The notes: generated from the letters alone by a model not told the origin. Positions 25,323 to 33,525 are shown, counted from the first letter of the stretch. The stretch: 64,000 nucleotides of DNA from Streptomyces sp. QL37 (GCF_002941025.1 NZ_PTJS01000001.1:7144605-7208604); one strand, 5' to 3'. Numbers and translations: made by a program.

Positions 25323-25350
25323 ATTCGGAGCCGACGGCCCGGAGGATTGG
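25323..25350 (-). promoter_or_regulatory. SigK-type autoregulatory promoter of sigK-rskA
   Basis: On the minus strand CCAATCC (25350-25344), 15 bases, CCGAAT (25328-25323). The start point would be near 25316 with a leader of about 35 bases. It begins ten bases from the stop of the ABA4-like gene. Confidence 0.78.
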
Positions 25351-25359
25351 TCCAACGCT

Positions 25360-25830
25360 TCAGGAATCGGCCGGTCCGCCCACCTTCTCGTACGCACGCC
25401 CGGCCGGCCGCGACCGGGTCCTCCTGGCAGCGCGGACGACGAGGAGGACCACCAGCCCGATCGGTGAGAGCAGGATCGTCAGCACCAGGAGCGGACCCGT
25501 CACCAGCGGGGACATCCCCAGCCTGCGCGACTCCAGGAACATCCACTGCCCCAGCAGCAGATCCCAGGCGATGATCTGCGCCCAGACGGCCCCGGCGCCG
25601 TTCGCCAGCGACGTCAGGTCGCGGAACGTGTCGATGTCCGGGCTGCTCACCGCGGCCCACAGCTCCGGGAACACCGGTGCGGCCATCACCGCCCAGAGGG
25701 TCAGCACAGGCAGGACGGTCAGCGGCGAGGACGCCACGCGCGCGGTGGGGCGCCAGTTCGGCGCGAAGATCATGAGCAGCCAGAACGGGGCGGCCGCCAT
25801 GAACGTGATCTCGAAGAGTGCACCGGTCAT
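25360..25830 (-). CDS. ABA4-like membrane protein
   Basis: A 156-residue protein with about four hydrophobic helices. APFWLLMIFAPNWRPT near the start and AQIIAWDLLLGQWMFLESRR in the middle match the ABA4-like family, named after a plant xanthophyll-pathway membrane protein. The bacterial function is not known. The start overlaps the upstream membrane-protein gene by four bases, so the two form an operon divergent from a MerR regulator. Confidence 0.85.
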   Translation of the reverse strand: MTGALFEITFMAAAPFWLLMIFAPNWRPTARVASSPLTVLPVLTLWAVMAAPVFPELWAAVSSPDIDTFRDLTSLANGAGAVWAQIIAWDLLLGQWMFLESRRLGMSPLVTGPLLVLTILLSPIGLVVLLVVRAARRTRSRPAGRAYEKVGGPADS

Positions 25831-26792
25831 GACACGAGCTCCTTGTCCGGCGCGGTGGCCGATGAGGCGGGGACGGCGGCCGGGCGGAGTGCGGCGAGGA
25901 CACCCGAGGCCGTCGCGGTGACGATCAGCCCCGCGGCGGTGAGTGTCGTGCCGTCGGGGTGGACCAGCGGCTGGCCGCGCAGCGCCTGCCAGGTCACCAG
26001 GGCGACGACCGCGGCGTACGCGCCGGAGGCGACGAGCACCAGCCGCAGCCGCACACGTGGGTCGCGCAGCCGGGCGACCCGGGGCGCGAGGAGGACCAGC
26101 GCCACCACGAACAGCGGGAGCGCCTGCAGGGCGTGCATGCCGACGAAGTGCGGGACGCGCAGGTCACCGCCGGTCGTCGACCAGCCGGTCAGCGGCATCG
26201 AGGGCCCGCCGTCCGGCACACCGACCGCGTGGGCGCCGACCACGTCCGCGGTGTCGAGACCGCCGGCCGCCCGCTGCCCGGCGGACGGCCGTGCCATCAG
26301 GAAGCCGAACCCCGCGCCCACCAGGGCGATCAGCACCCCCGAGCGCACGGCCCAGGCCGAGGCGCGGTCGGCGATCCGCGCGCGGAGCAGCAGGAGCGCG
26401 ACGACGAGCGTGCCGGCCCAGAGGACGACGACGGTGGCGGCCATCGCGTCGTACAGCGCCGAGTCGAGCGCGGTCCCGTGATTGAAGTGGCTCCGCTTCC
26501 CCCTGATCACCTGGCCGGTGATGATCGCCATCTCCCCGGCGCACGCCAGGGCGACCACGGTGCCTGCCCACCGGCCGACGCGCCGGCCGCGGGTCGGCAG
26601 CGTCAGCATCCACGCCAGGGCCAGCGCGTACGCCACGAACGAGGCGGCGAACTTGAACGGCTTGGCCCAGATCGGCGCGCCCGCGAGGACCCGGTCGTCC
26701 ACCAGGATCCCCACCGCCCCGACGACGGACATGACGACCATCGAGGCGGCGAACAGGAGTAACGGCCGGTGCCATGTGCGCCATGACTGCAT
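25827..26792 (-). CDS. Polytopic membrane protein of unknown function
   Basis: A 321-residue protein with about eight to nine hydrophobic segments. I do not recognise a characterised family. Visible features are an early WAKPFKFAASF segment, RGKRSHFNHGTALDSALYDAM and HFVGMHALQALPL, with histidines in or near membrane segments that could bind a metal or haem. ATG at 26792 is chosen because GGGGGA lies five bases upstream; a GTG at 26825 lies in the operator region. It is probably controlled by the divergent MerR protein. Confidence 0.75.
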   Translation of the reverse strand: MQSWRTWHRPLLLFAASMVVMSVVGAVGILVDDRVLAGAPIWAKPFKFAASFVAYALALAWMLTLPTRGRRVGRWAGTVVALACAGEMAIITGQVIRGKRSHFNHGTALDSALYDAMAATVVVLWAGTLVVALLLLRARIADRASAWAVRSGVLIALVGAGFGFLMARPSAGQRAAGGLDTADVVGAHAVGVPDGGPSMPLTGWSTTGGDLRVPHFVGMHALQALPLFVVALVLLAPRVARLRDPRVRLRLVLVASGAYAAVVALVTWQALRGQPLVHPDGTTLTAAGLIVTATASGVLAALRPAAVPASSATAPDKELVS

Positions 26793-26814
26793 AGGTTCCC
26801 CCAGGGAAATTATG

Positions 26815-26852
26815 GATAGTGGCACTACCTGCTATCCGATAGGGGGACTATC
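26815..26852. promoter_or_regulatory. Cluster of GATAG/CTATC half-sites, candidate MerR operator
   Basis: GATAG at 26815-26819 and 26838-26842 alternates with CTATC at 26832-26836 and 26848-26852. The middle pair makes the dyad CTATC-C-GATAG and the last pair GATAG-N5-CTATC. The cluster lies between the divergent membrane operon and the MerR gene. Confidence 0.5.
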
Positions 26853-26897
26853 TATGATGAAGGCCGGCTTGGCAACCTCCTGGAGGGTGAACGAACA

Positions 26898-27566
26898 GTG
26901 CGCATCGGCGAATTGAGTCGCAGGTCCGGGGTCCCGGTGCCGACGATCAAGTACTACGTACGCGAGGGGCTGCTGCCCGCCGGTGTTCTGACCAGCCCCA
27001 ACCAGGCGCGCTACGACGACGGGCACGAGCGCAGGCTGCGGCTGATCCGGGCACTCCTGGACGTCGGAGGGCTGTCGCTGTCCGCCATCGCGGAGGTCCT
27101 GGAGGCGGTCGACGATCCGGGGCAGCCGGTGCACAAGGTGCTCGGTGCGGCGGCCGGACGCATCACGCCCGAGGGGTCCGAGGAGTCCGAGGGCTCCGGG
27201 GAGGAGGGGCCCGAATCGGCCGAGGCCCGCGAGGCGGTCGCCGCGCTGCTGGCGCGGCGCGGCTGGCTCGTGGGCGCGGACAGCCCGGCGGGACGGTCAC
27301 TGGCGGGTGTGCTGGCGGCCCTGCGCCGGGCGGGGCACGGAGGATTCGTCGAACTGCTCGACGTCTACGCGGACGCGGCTGAGCCCGTCGCGCACGCGGA
27401 CCTCGACTACGTCCGACGGCGCGTGGCACGCGAGGACCTGGTGGAGAGCGTGGTGGTCGGCACGGTTCTCGGCGAGGCCATGTTCGGGGCGCTCAGGCGG
27501 CTCGCCCACGTGGACGCCTCCGCCCGGGCCTACCAGGGTGGAGCGGAACGGGAGGCCGGGGGATGA
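26898..27566 (+). CDS. MerR-family transcriptional regulator
   Basis: A 222-residue regulator. The N-terminal winged helix reads MRIGELSRRSGVPVPTIKYYVREGLLP, and a dimerisation helix follows. After an acidic E/S/G linker (about residues 90-112) there is an all-helical C-terminal domain of about 100 residues that is not a B12-binding domain and has no obvious metal-binding cysteines. The GTG at 26898 follows GGAGGG. It is divergent from the ABA4-like operon and is likely its regulator; the inducer is unknown. Confidence 0.88.
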   Translation: MRIGELSRRSGVPVPTIKYYVREGLLPAGVLTSPNQARYDDGHERRLRLIRALLDVGGLSLSAIAEVLEAVDDPGQPVHKVLGAAAGRITPEGSEESEGSGEEGPESAEAREAVAALLARRGWLVGADSPAGRSLAGVLAALRRAGHGGFVELLDVYADAAEPVAHADLDYVRRRVAREDLVESVVVGTVLGEAMFGALRRLAHVDASARAYQGGAEREAGG

Positions 27567-27578
27567 CGACACGCGCGT

Positions 27579-27611
27579 GACCCGGTCGCCGTGCGGGACG
27601 GCGGCCGGGTC
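27579..27611. terminator. Bidirectional terminator between the merR-type gene and the SIP gene
   Basis: Stem of 7+6 bp (27579-27585/27605-27611 and 27587-27592/27598-27603) with one single-base internal mismatch and a five-base loop, between convergent genes. Confidence 0.75.
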
Positions 27612-27630
27612 AAGGGGGAAGCGGGCAGGG

Positions 27631-28473
27631 TCAGGCGGCGCTCTCCTGCTCGCGCTCCACCTGCTCGTTCCACTCGCGCTTGACCGCGCGCCACGCGTCG
27701 TCGTTCTGGCCGAGGCGCCAGTAGCCCGAGATCGACAGCTGCTGGAGCGGGATGCCGCGGTCCAGACGGAGGTGGCGCCGGATCTCCTTCACGAAGCCCG
27801 CCTCGCCGTGGACGAAGGCCTGCACCTGGCCCTCGGGGAAGTCCAGGTCCCTCACCGCCGCGACGAGAGCCTCGCCGACCGGGCGGTCGCCGCGGTGCAG
27901 CCAGGTCACCGAGACGCCGTCCGGCTCCACGAGCTTCTGCTCCTCCGAGGCGTCGGGCACCTCCACGAAGACGTGCGCCACCGCGCCCTCGGGCAGGTGC
28001 TCCAGGGACGCCGCGATCGCGGGCAGCGCGCTCTCGTCGCCCACCAGCAGATGCCAGTCGGCCGAGGCCTCCGGGACGTAACCCCCGCCGGGGCCCAGGA
28101 AGGTCACCTGGTCGCCGCGCTGCGCGCGTGCCGCCCAGGGGCCCGCCAGGCCCTCGTCGCCGTGCACCACGAAGTCGACGGCGAGCTCACGGGCGTCGGG
28201 GTCCCAGGAGCGCACGGTGTACGTCCGGGTGGTGGGCCACAGCTCGCGCGGGTACTCCTCGCGGATCCTGGCCATGTCGAAGGGGTGGCTGTAGTCCGCG
28301 CCCTCGGGGGCGAAGCACAGCTTGATGTAGTGGTCGGTGTACCCGGCGAGGGTGAAGCCGGCCAGGCCGTCGCCGCCGAGAATCACGCGCACCATGTGCG
28401 GGGTGATCTGCTCGGTGCGCAGGACCTGCGCCCCCTGCGCCTTCGGTGTCCGGCGTTGCGGCCGCTCTGCCAC
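27631..28473 (-). CDS. Siderophore-interacting protein (ferric-siderophore reductase, SIP/ViuB)
   Basis: A 280-residue flavin reductase that releases iron from imported ferric siderophores in the cytoplasm. The FAD-binding barrel contains TRTYTVRSWD, the nucleotide part LLVGDESALPAIAA, and the C-terminus the SIP motif SISGYWRLGQNDDAWR. An iron-box sequence 53-71 bases upstream (28526-28544) indicates repression by a DmdR/DtxR-type regulator when iron is plentiful. No siderophore genes lie nearby. Confidence 0.95.
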   Translation of the reverse strand: MAERPQRRTPKAQGAQVLRTEQITPHMVRVILGGDGLAGFTLAGYTDHYIKLCFAPEGADYSHPFDMARIREEYPRELWPTTRTYTVRSWDPDARELAVDFVVHGDEGLAGPWAARAQRGDQVTFLGPGGGYVPEASADWHLLVGDESALPAIAASLEHLPEGAVAHVFVEVPDASEEQKLVEPDGVSVTWLHRGDRPVGEALVAAVRDLDFPEGQVQAFVHGEAGFVKEIRRHLRLDRGIPLQQLSISGYWRLGQNDDAWRAVKREWNEQVEREQESAA

Positions 28474-28525
28474 GGAGTGCTCCCTAGCTCTGGGCCCGGA
28501 TGAGGCGGGCCCATATGAGGTTCTA

Positions 28526-28544
28526 CGTACTTAGGCTTACCTAA
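28526..28544. promoter_or_regulatory. Iron box (DmdR/DtxR-type operator)
   Basis: TTAGGCTTACCTAA at 28531-28544 matches the conserved part of the DtxR/DmdR 19-bp operator; the outer five bases (28526-28530) do not match. It lies in the promoter region of the siderophore-interacting protein gene. Confidence 0.8.
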
Positions 28545-28554
28545 GCTAGCATCT

Positions 28555-29478
28555 TCATGCCTGGAGCGTGAGGAGCAGGCGCTGCAGCGCGTTTCCGAGG
28601 CCCCATCGGTTCGCGAGGGCCTCCAGGGCAGCGGGATCGCGCGGTTCGCGGGGGAGCGCGGGGGTGAAGTCGGGCAGCGGCACGTCGTCGGCGACGCGGA
28701 CGACCTTCGGGGCGACCGCCACATAGTCCCGGGCCTCGTCGAGCCGCTTGCGCTGGGACGGGGTCAGCCGGGCCCCGGGATCGTCCACCGCGGCCATGAT
28801 GCCGGCCAGATCACCGAAGGTGTCCAGCAGCTTCGCCGCCGTCTTCTCGCCGATACCGGGGACCCCGGGCAGCCCGTCGCTCGGATCGCCGCGCAGCAGG
28901 GCCAGATCGACGTATCCGCTGCCGTCCACGCCGTACTTCCCCCGCAGCCAGGCCTCATCCGTGATCTGGAGCGTCCCCACGCCATTCAGCGGGTAGAGCA
29001 CCCGCACCCGGCGGGCGTCGTCGACCAGCTGATACAGGTCGCGGTCCCCGGTCACGATGTCCACCGGGCCGGTGGCCCGCCCGGCCAGCGTGCCGATCAC
29101 GTCGTCCGCCTCGTACGGCGCGACGCCCACCCGGGCGATCCCGAGCGCGTCCAGCACGGCCTCGATCACCGGGACCTGCGGGGAGAGGGTGTCGGGGACC
29201 TCCTCCTCGTCGGGGATGCCCTCGGTGGTCTCGACGGCCACCCGGTGCGCCTTGTAGGTCGGGATCAGGTCGACGCGCCACTGCGGGCGCCAGTCCGCGT
29301 CCATGCAGGCGACCAGGTCGTCGGGCCGGTGGTCCTGGACCAGCCTGGCGATGAAGTCGAGCAGTCCGCGCACGGCGTTGACCGGGGTGCCGTCCGGTGC
29401 GCGCACCGAGTCCGGGACGCCGAAATAGGCGCGGAAGTAGAGGGAGGCGGTGTCGAGGAGCATCAGGCGTCGCGTCAC
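28555..29478 (-). CDS. 5'-3' exonuclease (DNA polymerase I-like FEN domain)
   Basis: A 307-residue stand-alone flap-type exonuclease. It has the N-terminal metal-binding LMLLDTASLYFRAYFG, the middle acidic cluster GVAPYEADDVIGTLA and VTGDRDLYQLV, and the helix-hairpin-helix GDPSDGLPGVPGIGEKTA. It corresponds to the 5' nuclease domain of PolA and would remove RNA primers or flaps. The GTG at 29478 is preferred to the ATG five codons later, but either is possible. It is divergent from the betaine transporter. Confidence 0.92.
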   Translation of the reverse strand: MTRRLMLLDTASLYFRAYFGVPDSVRAPDGTPVNAVRGLLDFIARLVQDHRPDDLVACMDADWRPQWRVDLIPTYKAHRVAVETTEGIPDEEEVPDTLSPQVPVIEAVLDALGIARVGVAPYEADDVIGTLAGRATGPVDIVTGDRDLYQLVDDARRVRVLYPLNGVGTLQITDEAWLRGKYGVDGSGYVDLALLRGDPSDGLPGVPGIGEKTAAKLLDTFGDLAGIMAAVDDPGARLTPSQRKRLDEARDYVAVAPKVVRVADDVPLPDFTPALPREPRDPAALEALANRWGLGNALQRLLLTLQA

Positions 29479-29554
29479 ACCCCGATGATGCCGTACGCCT
29501 CCGACAGCCGGGCCGGGTGCGGCGCGTGGTTCCCGCGACAGCGGTTTCTTATGA

Positions 29555-29568
29555 GTGATCTGAATCAC
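29555..29568. promoter_or_regulatory. Crp-like binding site upstream of the betaine transporter
   Basis: GTGATCTGAATCAC is a perfect GTGA-N6-TCAC dyad, the CRP/FNR-type half-sites with the standard spacing. It lies between the divergent exonuclease and transporter genes, about 165 bases before the transporter start. Confidence 0.55.
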
Positions 29569-29675
29569 ACACGTGTTTGGGTCGCGTAAGTGGGGGCAGG
29601 CGCGGCACCGGAGCGGACCACGTCCATTTTTCAACAAGATGCGCGTGCTCTGCGGACGGAATCCGCACCGCTCCA

Positions 29676-29706
29676 CGGTCTGCCGAAGGGGGTGGCAGAC
29701 CGTTTT
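29676..29706 (+). promoter_or_regulatory. Terminator-like hairpin in the transporter leader, possible attenuator
   Basis: A 9-bp perfect stem (29676-29684 with 29694-29702), nine-base loop, directly followed by TTTT (29703-29706) and then, after 12 bases, the ribosome-binding site. An intrinsic terminator this close to the start, downstream of a leader with a second small hairpin (29651-29667), suggests transcriptional attenuation. No known riboswitch could be recognised by eye. Confidence 0.45.
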
Positions 29707-29728
29707 CGGTTCAACGCGTGAGGTGTAT

Positions 29729-30832
29729 GTGTCAAGGCTGCAAGCTGAGCACTTGTACAAAGTGTTCGGCAGACGACCCGATCAAGCCGTGCAGAAGCTC
29801 GAAGGCGGCACACACCGCGACGAGCTGCGCGCCGACGGAACGACCGCAGCGGTGATCGACGCCTCGTTCACCGTGGAACCTGGCCAGATCTTCGTCGTCA
29901 TGGGACTCTCCGGTTCGGGGAAGTCCACACTGCTGCGGATGCTCAACGGCCTGCTGGAGCCCACCGCCGGCCGTGTGCTCTTCGACGGGCAGGACCTGAC
30001 CGCCCTGAGCGCCCGTGACCTGCGCACCGTCCGCTCCAGGAAGATCAGCATGGTCTTCCAGCACTTCGCGCTCTTCCCCCACAGGAGCGTCCTGGAGAAC
30101 GCCGCCTACGGCCTGGAGGTCCAGGGCGTCCCGCGCGCGGAGCGAGAGGCGCGCGCCTCCGAGGCGCTGGAGATGACCGGCCTCGCCGGCTGGGAGAAGT
30201 CCTGGCCCGACGAACTGTCCGGCGGTATGCAGCAGCGTGTGGGTCTGGCCCGCGCGCTCGCCACCGACGCCGACCTGCTCCTGATGGACGAGTCCTTCAG
30301 CGCGCTCGACCCGCTGATCCGGCGGGACATGCAGGACCAGCTCCTCGAACTGCAGAAGCGTCTGAAGAAGACGATCGTCTTCATCACGCACGACCTCAAC
30401 GAGGCCATGCGTCTCGGCGACCGCATCGCCGTGATGCGGGACGGCGAGATCGTCCAGCAGGGCACCGCCGAGGACATCCTCGTCCGGCCGTCCAACGACT
30501 ACGTCGCGTCCTTCATCCAGGACGTCGACCGCTCCCGGGTGCTCACCGCCGGTTCGATCATGGAGGCGCCCGCAGCGGGCAGCTCCGACGCCGAGCTGAA
30601 GGCCGAGGCACCCGCGACGGTGTCCGCCGAGACGCCCATCGCCGAGCTCTTCACCCCCTGCTCCACCAGCGGGGCGGCCGTCGCCGTCACCGGTGAGGAC
30701 GGCAAGGTCATAGGTATGGTCCCGCGCGCCAGGCTGCTCGCCGCGCTCGGCGAGGAACCGCAGGTCGACAGCCGGGCCGACGCCCAGGTTCCGGCCCCGC
30801 GTGAGGTCAAGAAGGTGATCGCCGGTGCCTAG
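29729..30832 (+). CDS. Glycine betaine/proline-type ABC transporter, ATP-binding subunit
   Basis: A 367-residue OpuAA/ProV-type ATPase that powers uptake of compatible solutes. Walker A is GLSGSGKST, the signature LSGGMQQRVGLARALA and Walker B DLLLMDESFSALDP; a C-terminal region of about 100 residues holds a partial CBS-like segment (AVAVTGEDGKVIGMVPRARLL). GTG at 29729 is preceded by TGAGGTG. The end overlaps the permease start by eight bases. The family is specific to quaternary amines or proline; the exact substrate is inferred. Confidence 0.93.
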   Translation: MSRLQAEHLYKVFGRRPDQAVQKLEGGTHRDELRADGTTAAVIDASFTVEPGQIFVVMGLSGSGKSTLLRMLNGLLEPTAGRVLFDGQDLTALSARDLRTVRSRKISMVFQHFALFPHRSVLENAAYGLEVQGVPRAEREARASEALEMTGLAGWEKSWPDELSGGMQQRVGLARALATDADLLLMDESFSALDPLIRRDMQDQLLELQKRLKKTIVFITHDLNEAMRLGDRIAVMRDGEIVQQGTAEDILVRPSNDYVASFIQDVDRSRVLTAGSIMEAPAAGSSDAELKAEAPATVSAETPIAELFTPCSTSGAAVAVTGEDGKVIGMVPRARLLAALGEEPQVDSRADAQVPAPREVKKVIAGA

Positions 30833-33455
30833 GTTCACCTTCGGCGCATGGGTCGAGGACGTGGTCGACTGGCTCCAGTCGAACCTCACCTGGATCTTCG
30901 ACGCCATCAAGACCGTGCTGGGCGGGATGTACGACGGCGTCAACGCCGTGCTGAGCGGTGGCGAGCCGCTTCTGATGGCGGGCATCTTCGCCGTCCTGGC
31001 CTTCTGGCTGCGCGGGGTGGTACCCGCGGTGCTCACCTTCGTGGGGTTCGCGCTCATCGACTCCCTCGCCCTCTGGGACGAGGCGATGGCCACCCTCTCG
31101 CTGGTCGTCGTGGCCGCGGTCATCACGATCATCATCGCGGTGCCCATGGGTATCTGGGCGGCGCGCAACAACAGGGTCAGTGCCACGCTGCGGCCGGTGC
31201 TCGACGTCATGCAGACGATGCCCGCCTTCGTCTACCTGATCCCCGGCGTCATGTTCTTCGGCGTCGGCGTCACCCCCGGCGTGATCGCCACCATCGTCTT
31301 CGCGATGCCGCCCGGCGTCCGCATGACCGAGCTGGGCATCCGCCAGGTCGACGGCGAGCTGGTCGAGGCCGCCGCGGCCTTCGGAACCACGCCCAAGCAC
31401 ACCCTCACCCGGGTGCAGCTGCCCCTCGCCCTGCCGACGATCATGGCCGGGATCAACCAGGTCATCATGCTGTCCCTGTCGATGGTCGTCATCGGCGGCA
31501 TGGCCGGCGCCGGCGGCCTCGGCGAGAAGGTCTACGCGGCCATCACCCAGCTCCAGGTCGGCCTCGCCGCCGAGAGCGGGATCGCCGTCGTCATCCTCGC
31601 CATGTACCTGGACCGGATGACCGGCGCGCTCAACGAGCGGGTCTCCCCGCTCGGCCGCCGTGCCGCCGCCAAGGTCGCCGCCGGTGCGCGTCGGCTCAAG
31701 TTCACGCACTACAAGCCGGGAACCGCCGTCGCGATGACCGGTGTCGTCGTCCTCGCGCTGGTCGCGGGCGGCCTCAACATCGCCGGTTCCGGCGACTCGA
31801 AGGCCGATCAGGCCGGCAGCGGGAACGTCGGCCAGGGCCAGAAGATCAACATGGGGTACATCCCCTGGGACGAGGGCATCGCCTCCACCTTCCTGTGGAA
31901 GGAGATCCTGGAGCAGCGCGGTTACGAGACCGGGATCACCCAGCTCGACGCCGGTCCGCTCTACTCCGGCGTCGCCCGCGGCGACATCGACTTCCAGACG
32001 GACTCCTGGCTGCCGACCACGCACAAGGACTACTGGGCCAAGTACAGCGACCAGCTGGACGACCTGGGCTCCTGGTACGGGCCGACCTCGCTGGAGCTGA
32101 CGGTTCCGTCGTACGTCAAGGGCATCGACTCGCTCGATGACCTCAAGGGCCAGGGCAAGAAGTTCGACGGCAAGATCATCGGCATCGAGGCCAGCGCCGG
32201 GATGATGGGCACCCTGAACAAGAAGGTGCTCAAGGAGTACGGCCTGGAGGGCGAGTACGAGGTCGTCTCCTCCAGCACCTCCTCGATGCTCGCCGAGCTC
32301 AACGCCTCCATCAAGAAGAAGGAGCCGGTCGTGGTGACCCTGTGGTCGCCGCACTGGGCCTACGGCAAGCACGACCTGAAGAAGCTCAAGGACCCGAAGG
32401 GTGCCTGGGGCAAGGGCGAAGAGGTCCACACCGTCGCCCACAAGGGCTTCGCGAAGAAGGCTCCCGCCGTCGCCAAGTGGCTCAAGGACTTCAAGCTCAG
32501 CGAGAAGCAGCTCACGAGCCTGGAGAACGAGATCCAGAACGCCGGTCAGGGCCAGGAGCAGGACGGCGTCCGCGCCTGGCTGAAGAAGAACCCCGGCCTG
32601 GTCGACAAGCTGGCCCCGGTGCCGGGCGGCGCGGGTGGCTCGCAGCAGGGCAAGGACGCGGGCAAGACCGTCAACATGGGGTACTTCCCGTGGGACGAGG
32701 CCATCGCCTCCACCTACCTCTGGCAGAACATGCTGGAGGACCGGGGTTACAAGACGACGGTCAAGCAGCTCGACCCGGGACCGCTCTACACCGGTCTCGC
32801 ACAGGGCCAGCTCGACGTCCAGTTCGACTCCTGGCTGCCGACGACGCACAAGGACTACTGGGACCGGTACAAGGAGAACCTCGTCGATCTCGGGTCCTGG
32901 TACGGGCCGACCTCGCTGGAGCTGACGGTTCCGTCGTACGTCAAGGGCATCGACTCGCTCGAGGACCTCAAGGGCCAGGGCAAGAAGTTCAACGGCAAGA
33001 TCATCGGCATCGAGTCGAGCGCCGGGATGATGGGCACCCTGAACAAGAAGGTGCTCAAGGAGTACGGCCTCGAAGGTGAGTACGAGGTGGTCTCCTCCAG
33101 CACCTCGTCGATGCTGGCCGAGCTGAACCGGTCGATCAAGAAGAAGGAGCCGGTCGTGGTGACCCTGTGGTCGCCGCACTGGGCCTACGGCAAGCACGAC
33201 CTGAAGAAGCTCGAGGACCCGAAGGGTGCCTGGGGCAAGGGCGAGCAGATCCACACGGTCGCCAAGAAGGACTTCGCCAAGGACTTCCCCGAGCTGACCG
33301 GCTGGCTGAAGGACTTCAAGCTCACCGAGGCGCAGCTGGCCTCGCTCGAGGTGGAGCTCCAGAAGGGCGGCGCCGGCAAGGAGAAGGAGTCCGCCCGCCG
33401 CTGGATGGACGCCAACCCGGACGTGGTGGCGAAGCTGGCGCCCGTCGGCAGCTGA
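30825..33455 (+). CDS. Betaine-type ABC permease fused to two tandem substrate-binding domains
   Basis: An 876-residue protein. Residues 1-300 form the membrane permease with the EAA-type loop VEAAAAFGTTPKHTLTRVQL. A further helix near residue 305-325 leads outside to two OpuAC-type binding domains, starting INMGYIPWDEGIAS (about 341) and VNMGYFPWDEAIAS (about 616). Each carries the aromatic-cage segments DSWLPTTHKDYW and SLELTVPSYVKG. OpuA-type permease-binder fusions are known, but with one binding domain per permease; here there are two in series, 825 bases apart in the DNA and nearly identical over their middle part. As the transporter should contain two permease chains, four binding domains would serve one channel. 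Confidence 0.92.
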   Translation: MPRFTFGAWVEDVVDWLQSNLTWIFDAIKTVLGGMYDGVNAVLSGGEPLLMAGIFAVLAFWLRGVVPAVLTFVGFALIDSLALWDEAMATLSLVVVAAVITIIIAVPMGIWAARNNRVSATLRPVLDVMQTMPAFVYLIPGVMFFGVGVTPGVIATIVFAMPPGVRMTELGIRQVDGELVEAAAAFGTTPKHTLTRVQLPLALPTIMAGINQVIMLSLSMVVIGGMAGAGGLGEKVYAAITQLQVGLAAESGIAVVILAMYLDRMTGALNERVSPLGRRAAAKVAAGARRLKFTHYKPGTAVAMTGVVVLALVAGGLNIAGSGDSKADQAGSGNVGQGQKINMGYIPWDEGIASTFLWKEILEQRGYETGITQLDAGPLYSGVARGDIDFQTDSWLPTTHKDYWAKYSDQLDDLGSWYGPTSLELTVPSYVKGIDSLDDLKGQGKKFDGKIIGIEASAGMMGTLNKKVLKEYGLEGEYEVVSSSTSSMLAELNASIKKKEPVVVTLWSPHWAYGKHDLKKLKDPKGAWGKGEEVHTVAHKGFAKKAPAVAKWLKDFKLSEKQLTSLENEIQNAGQGQEQDGVRAWLKKNPGLVDKLAPVPGGAGGSQQGKDAGKTVNMGYFPWDEAIASTYLWQNMLEDRGYKTTVKQLDPGPLYTGLAQGQLDVQFDSWLPTTHKDYWDRYKENLVDLGSWYGPTSLELTVPSYVKGIDSLEDLKGQGKKFNGKIIGIESSAGMMGTLNKKVLKEYGLEGEYEVVSSSTSSMLAELNRSIKKKEPVVVTLWSPHWAYGKHDLKKLEDPKGAWGKGEQIHTVAKKDFAKDFPELTGWLKDFKLTEAQLASLEVELQKGGAGKEKESARRWMDANPDVVAKLAPVGS
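32066..32420 (+). repeat. Intragenic repeat, copy 1 (substrate-binding domain 1)
   Basis: This stretch recurs at 32891-33245 with an exact offset of 825 bases and only scattered differences, many of them synonymous. It codes for the middle of the first binding domain. Confidence 0.9.
32891..33245 (+). repeat. Intragenic repeat, copy 2 (substrate-binding domain 2)
   Basis: Second copy of the repeat at 32066-32420. Flanking parts of the two domains are much less alike, so the near-identity looks like recent gene conversion or selection on the ligand-binding core. Confidence 0.9.
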
Positions 33456-33480
33456 TCCGCTGGTCCACCCACGCGTCACC

Positions 33481-33525
33481 CTGAAGGGGACGGTCCCGGT
33501 CGCGAACCGGAGCCGTCCCCTTCAG
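33481..33525. terminator. Terminator after the betaine transporter
   Basis: A 13-bp outer stem (33481-33493 with 33513-33525) and a 5-bp inner stem (33496-33500 with 33506-33510), 25 bases after the permease stop. Confidence 0.85.

Noticed and set aside
30807-33479. An 890-codon open frame on the minus strand opposite the betaine permease
   Set aside because: It mirrors the codon pattern of the strongly supported plus-strand gene, lacks family motifs and is the usual GC-rich shadow.
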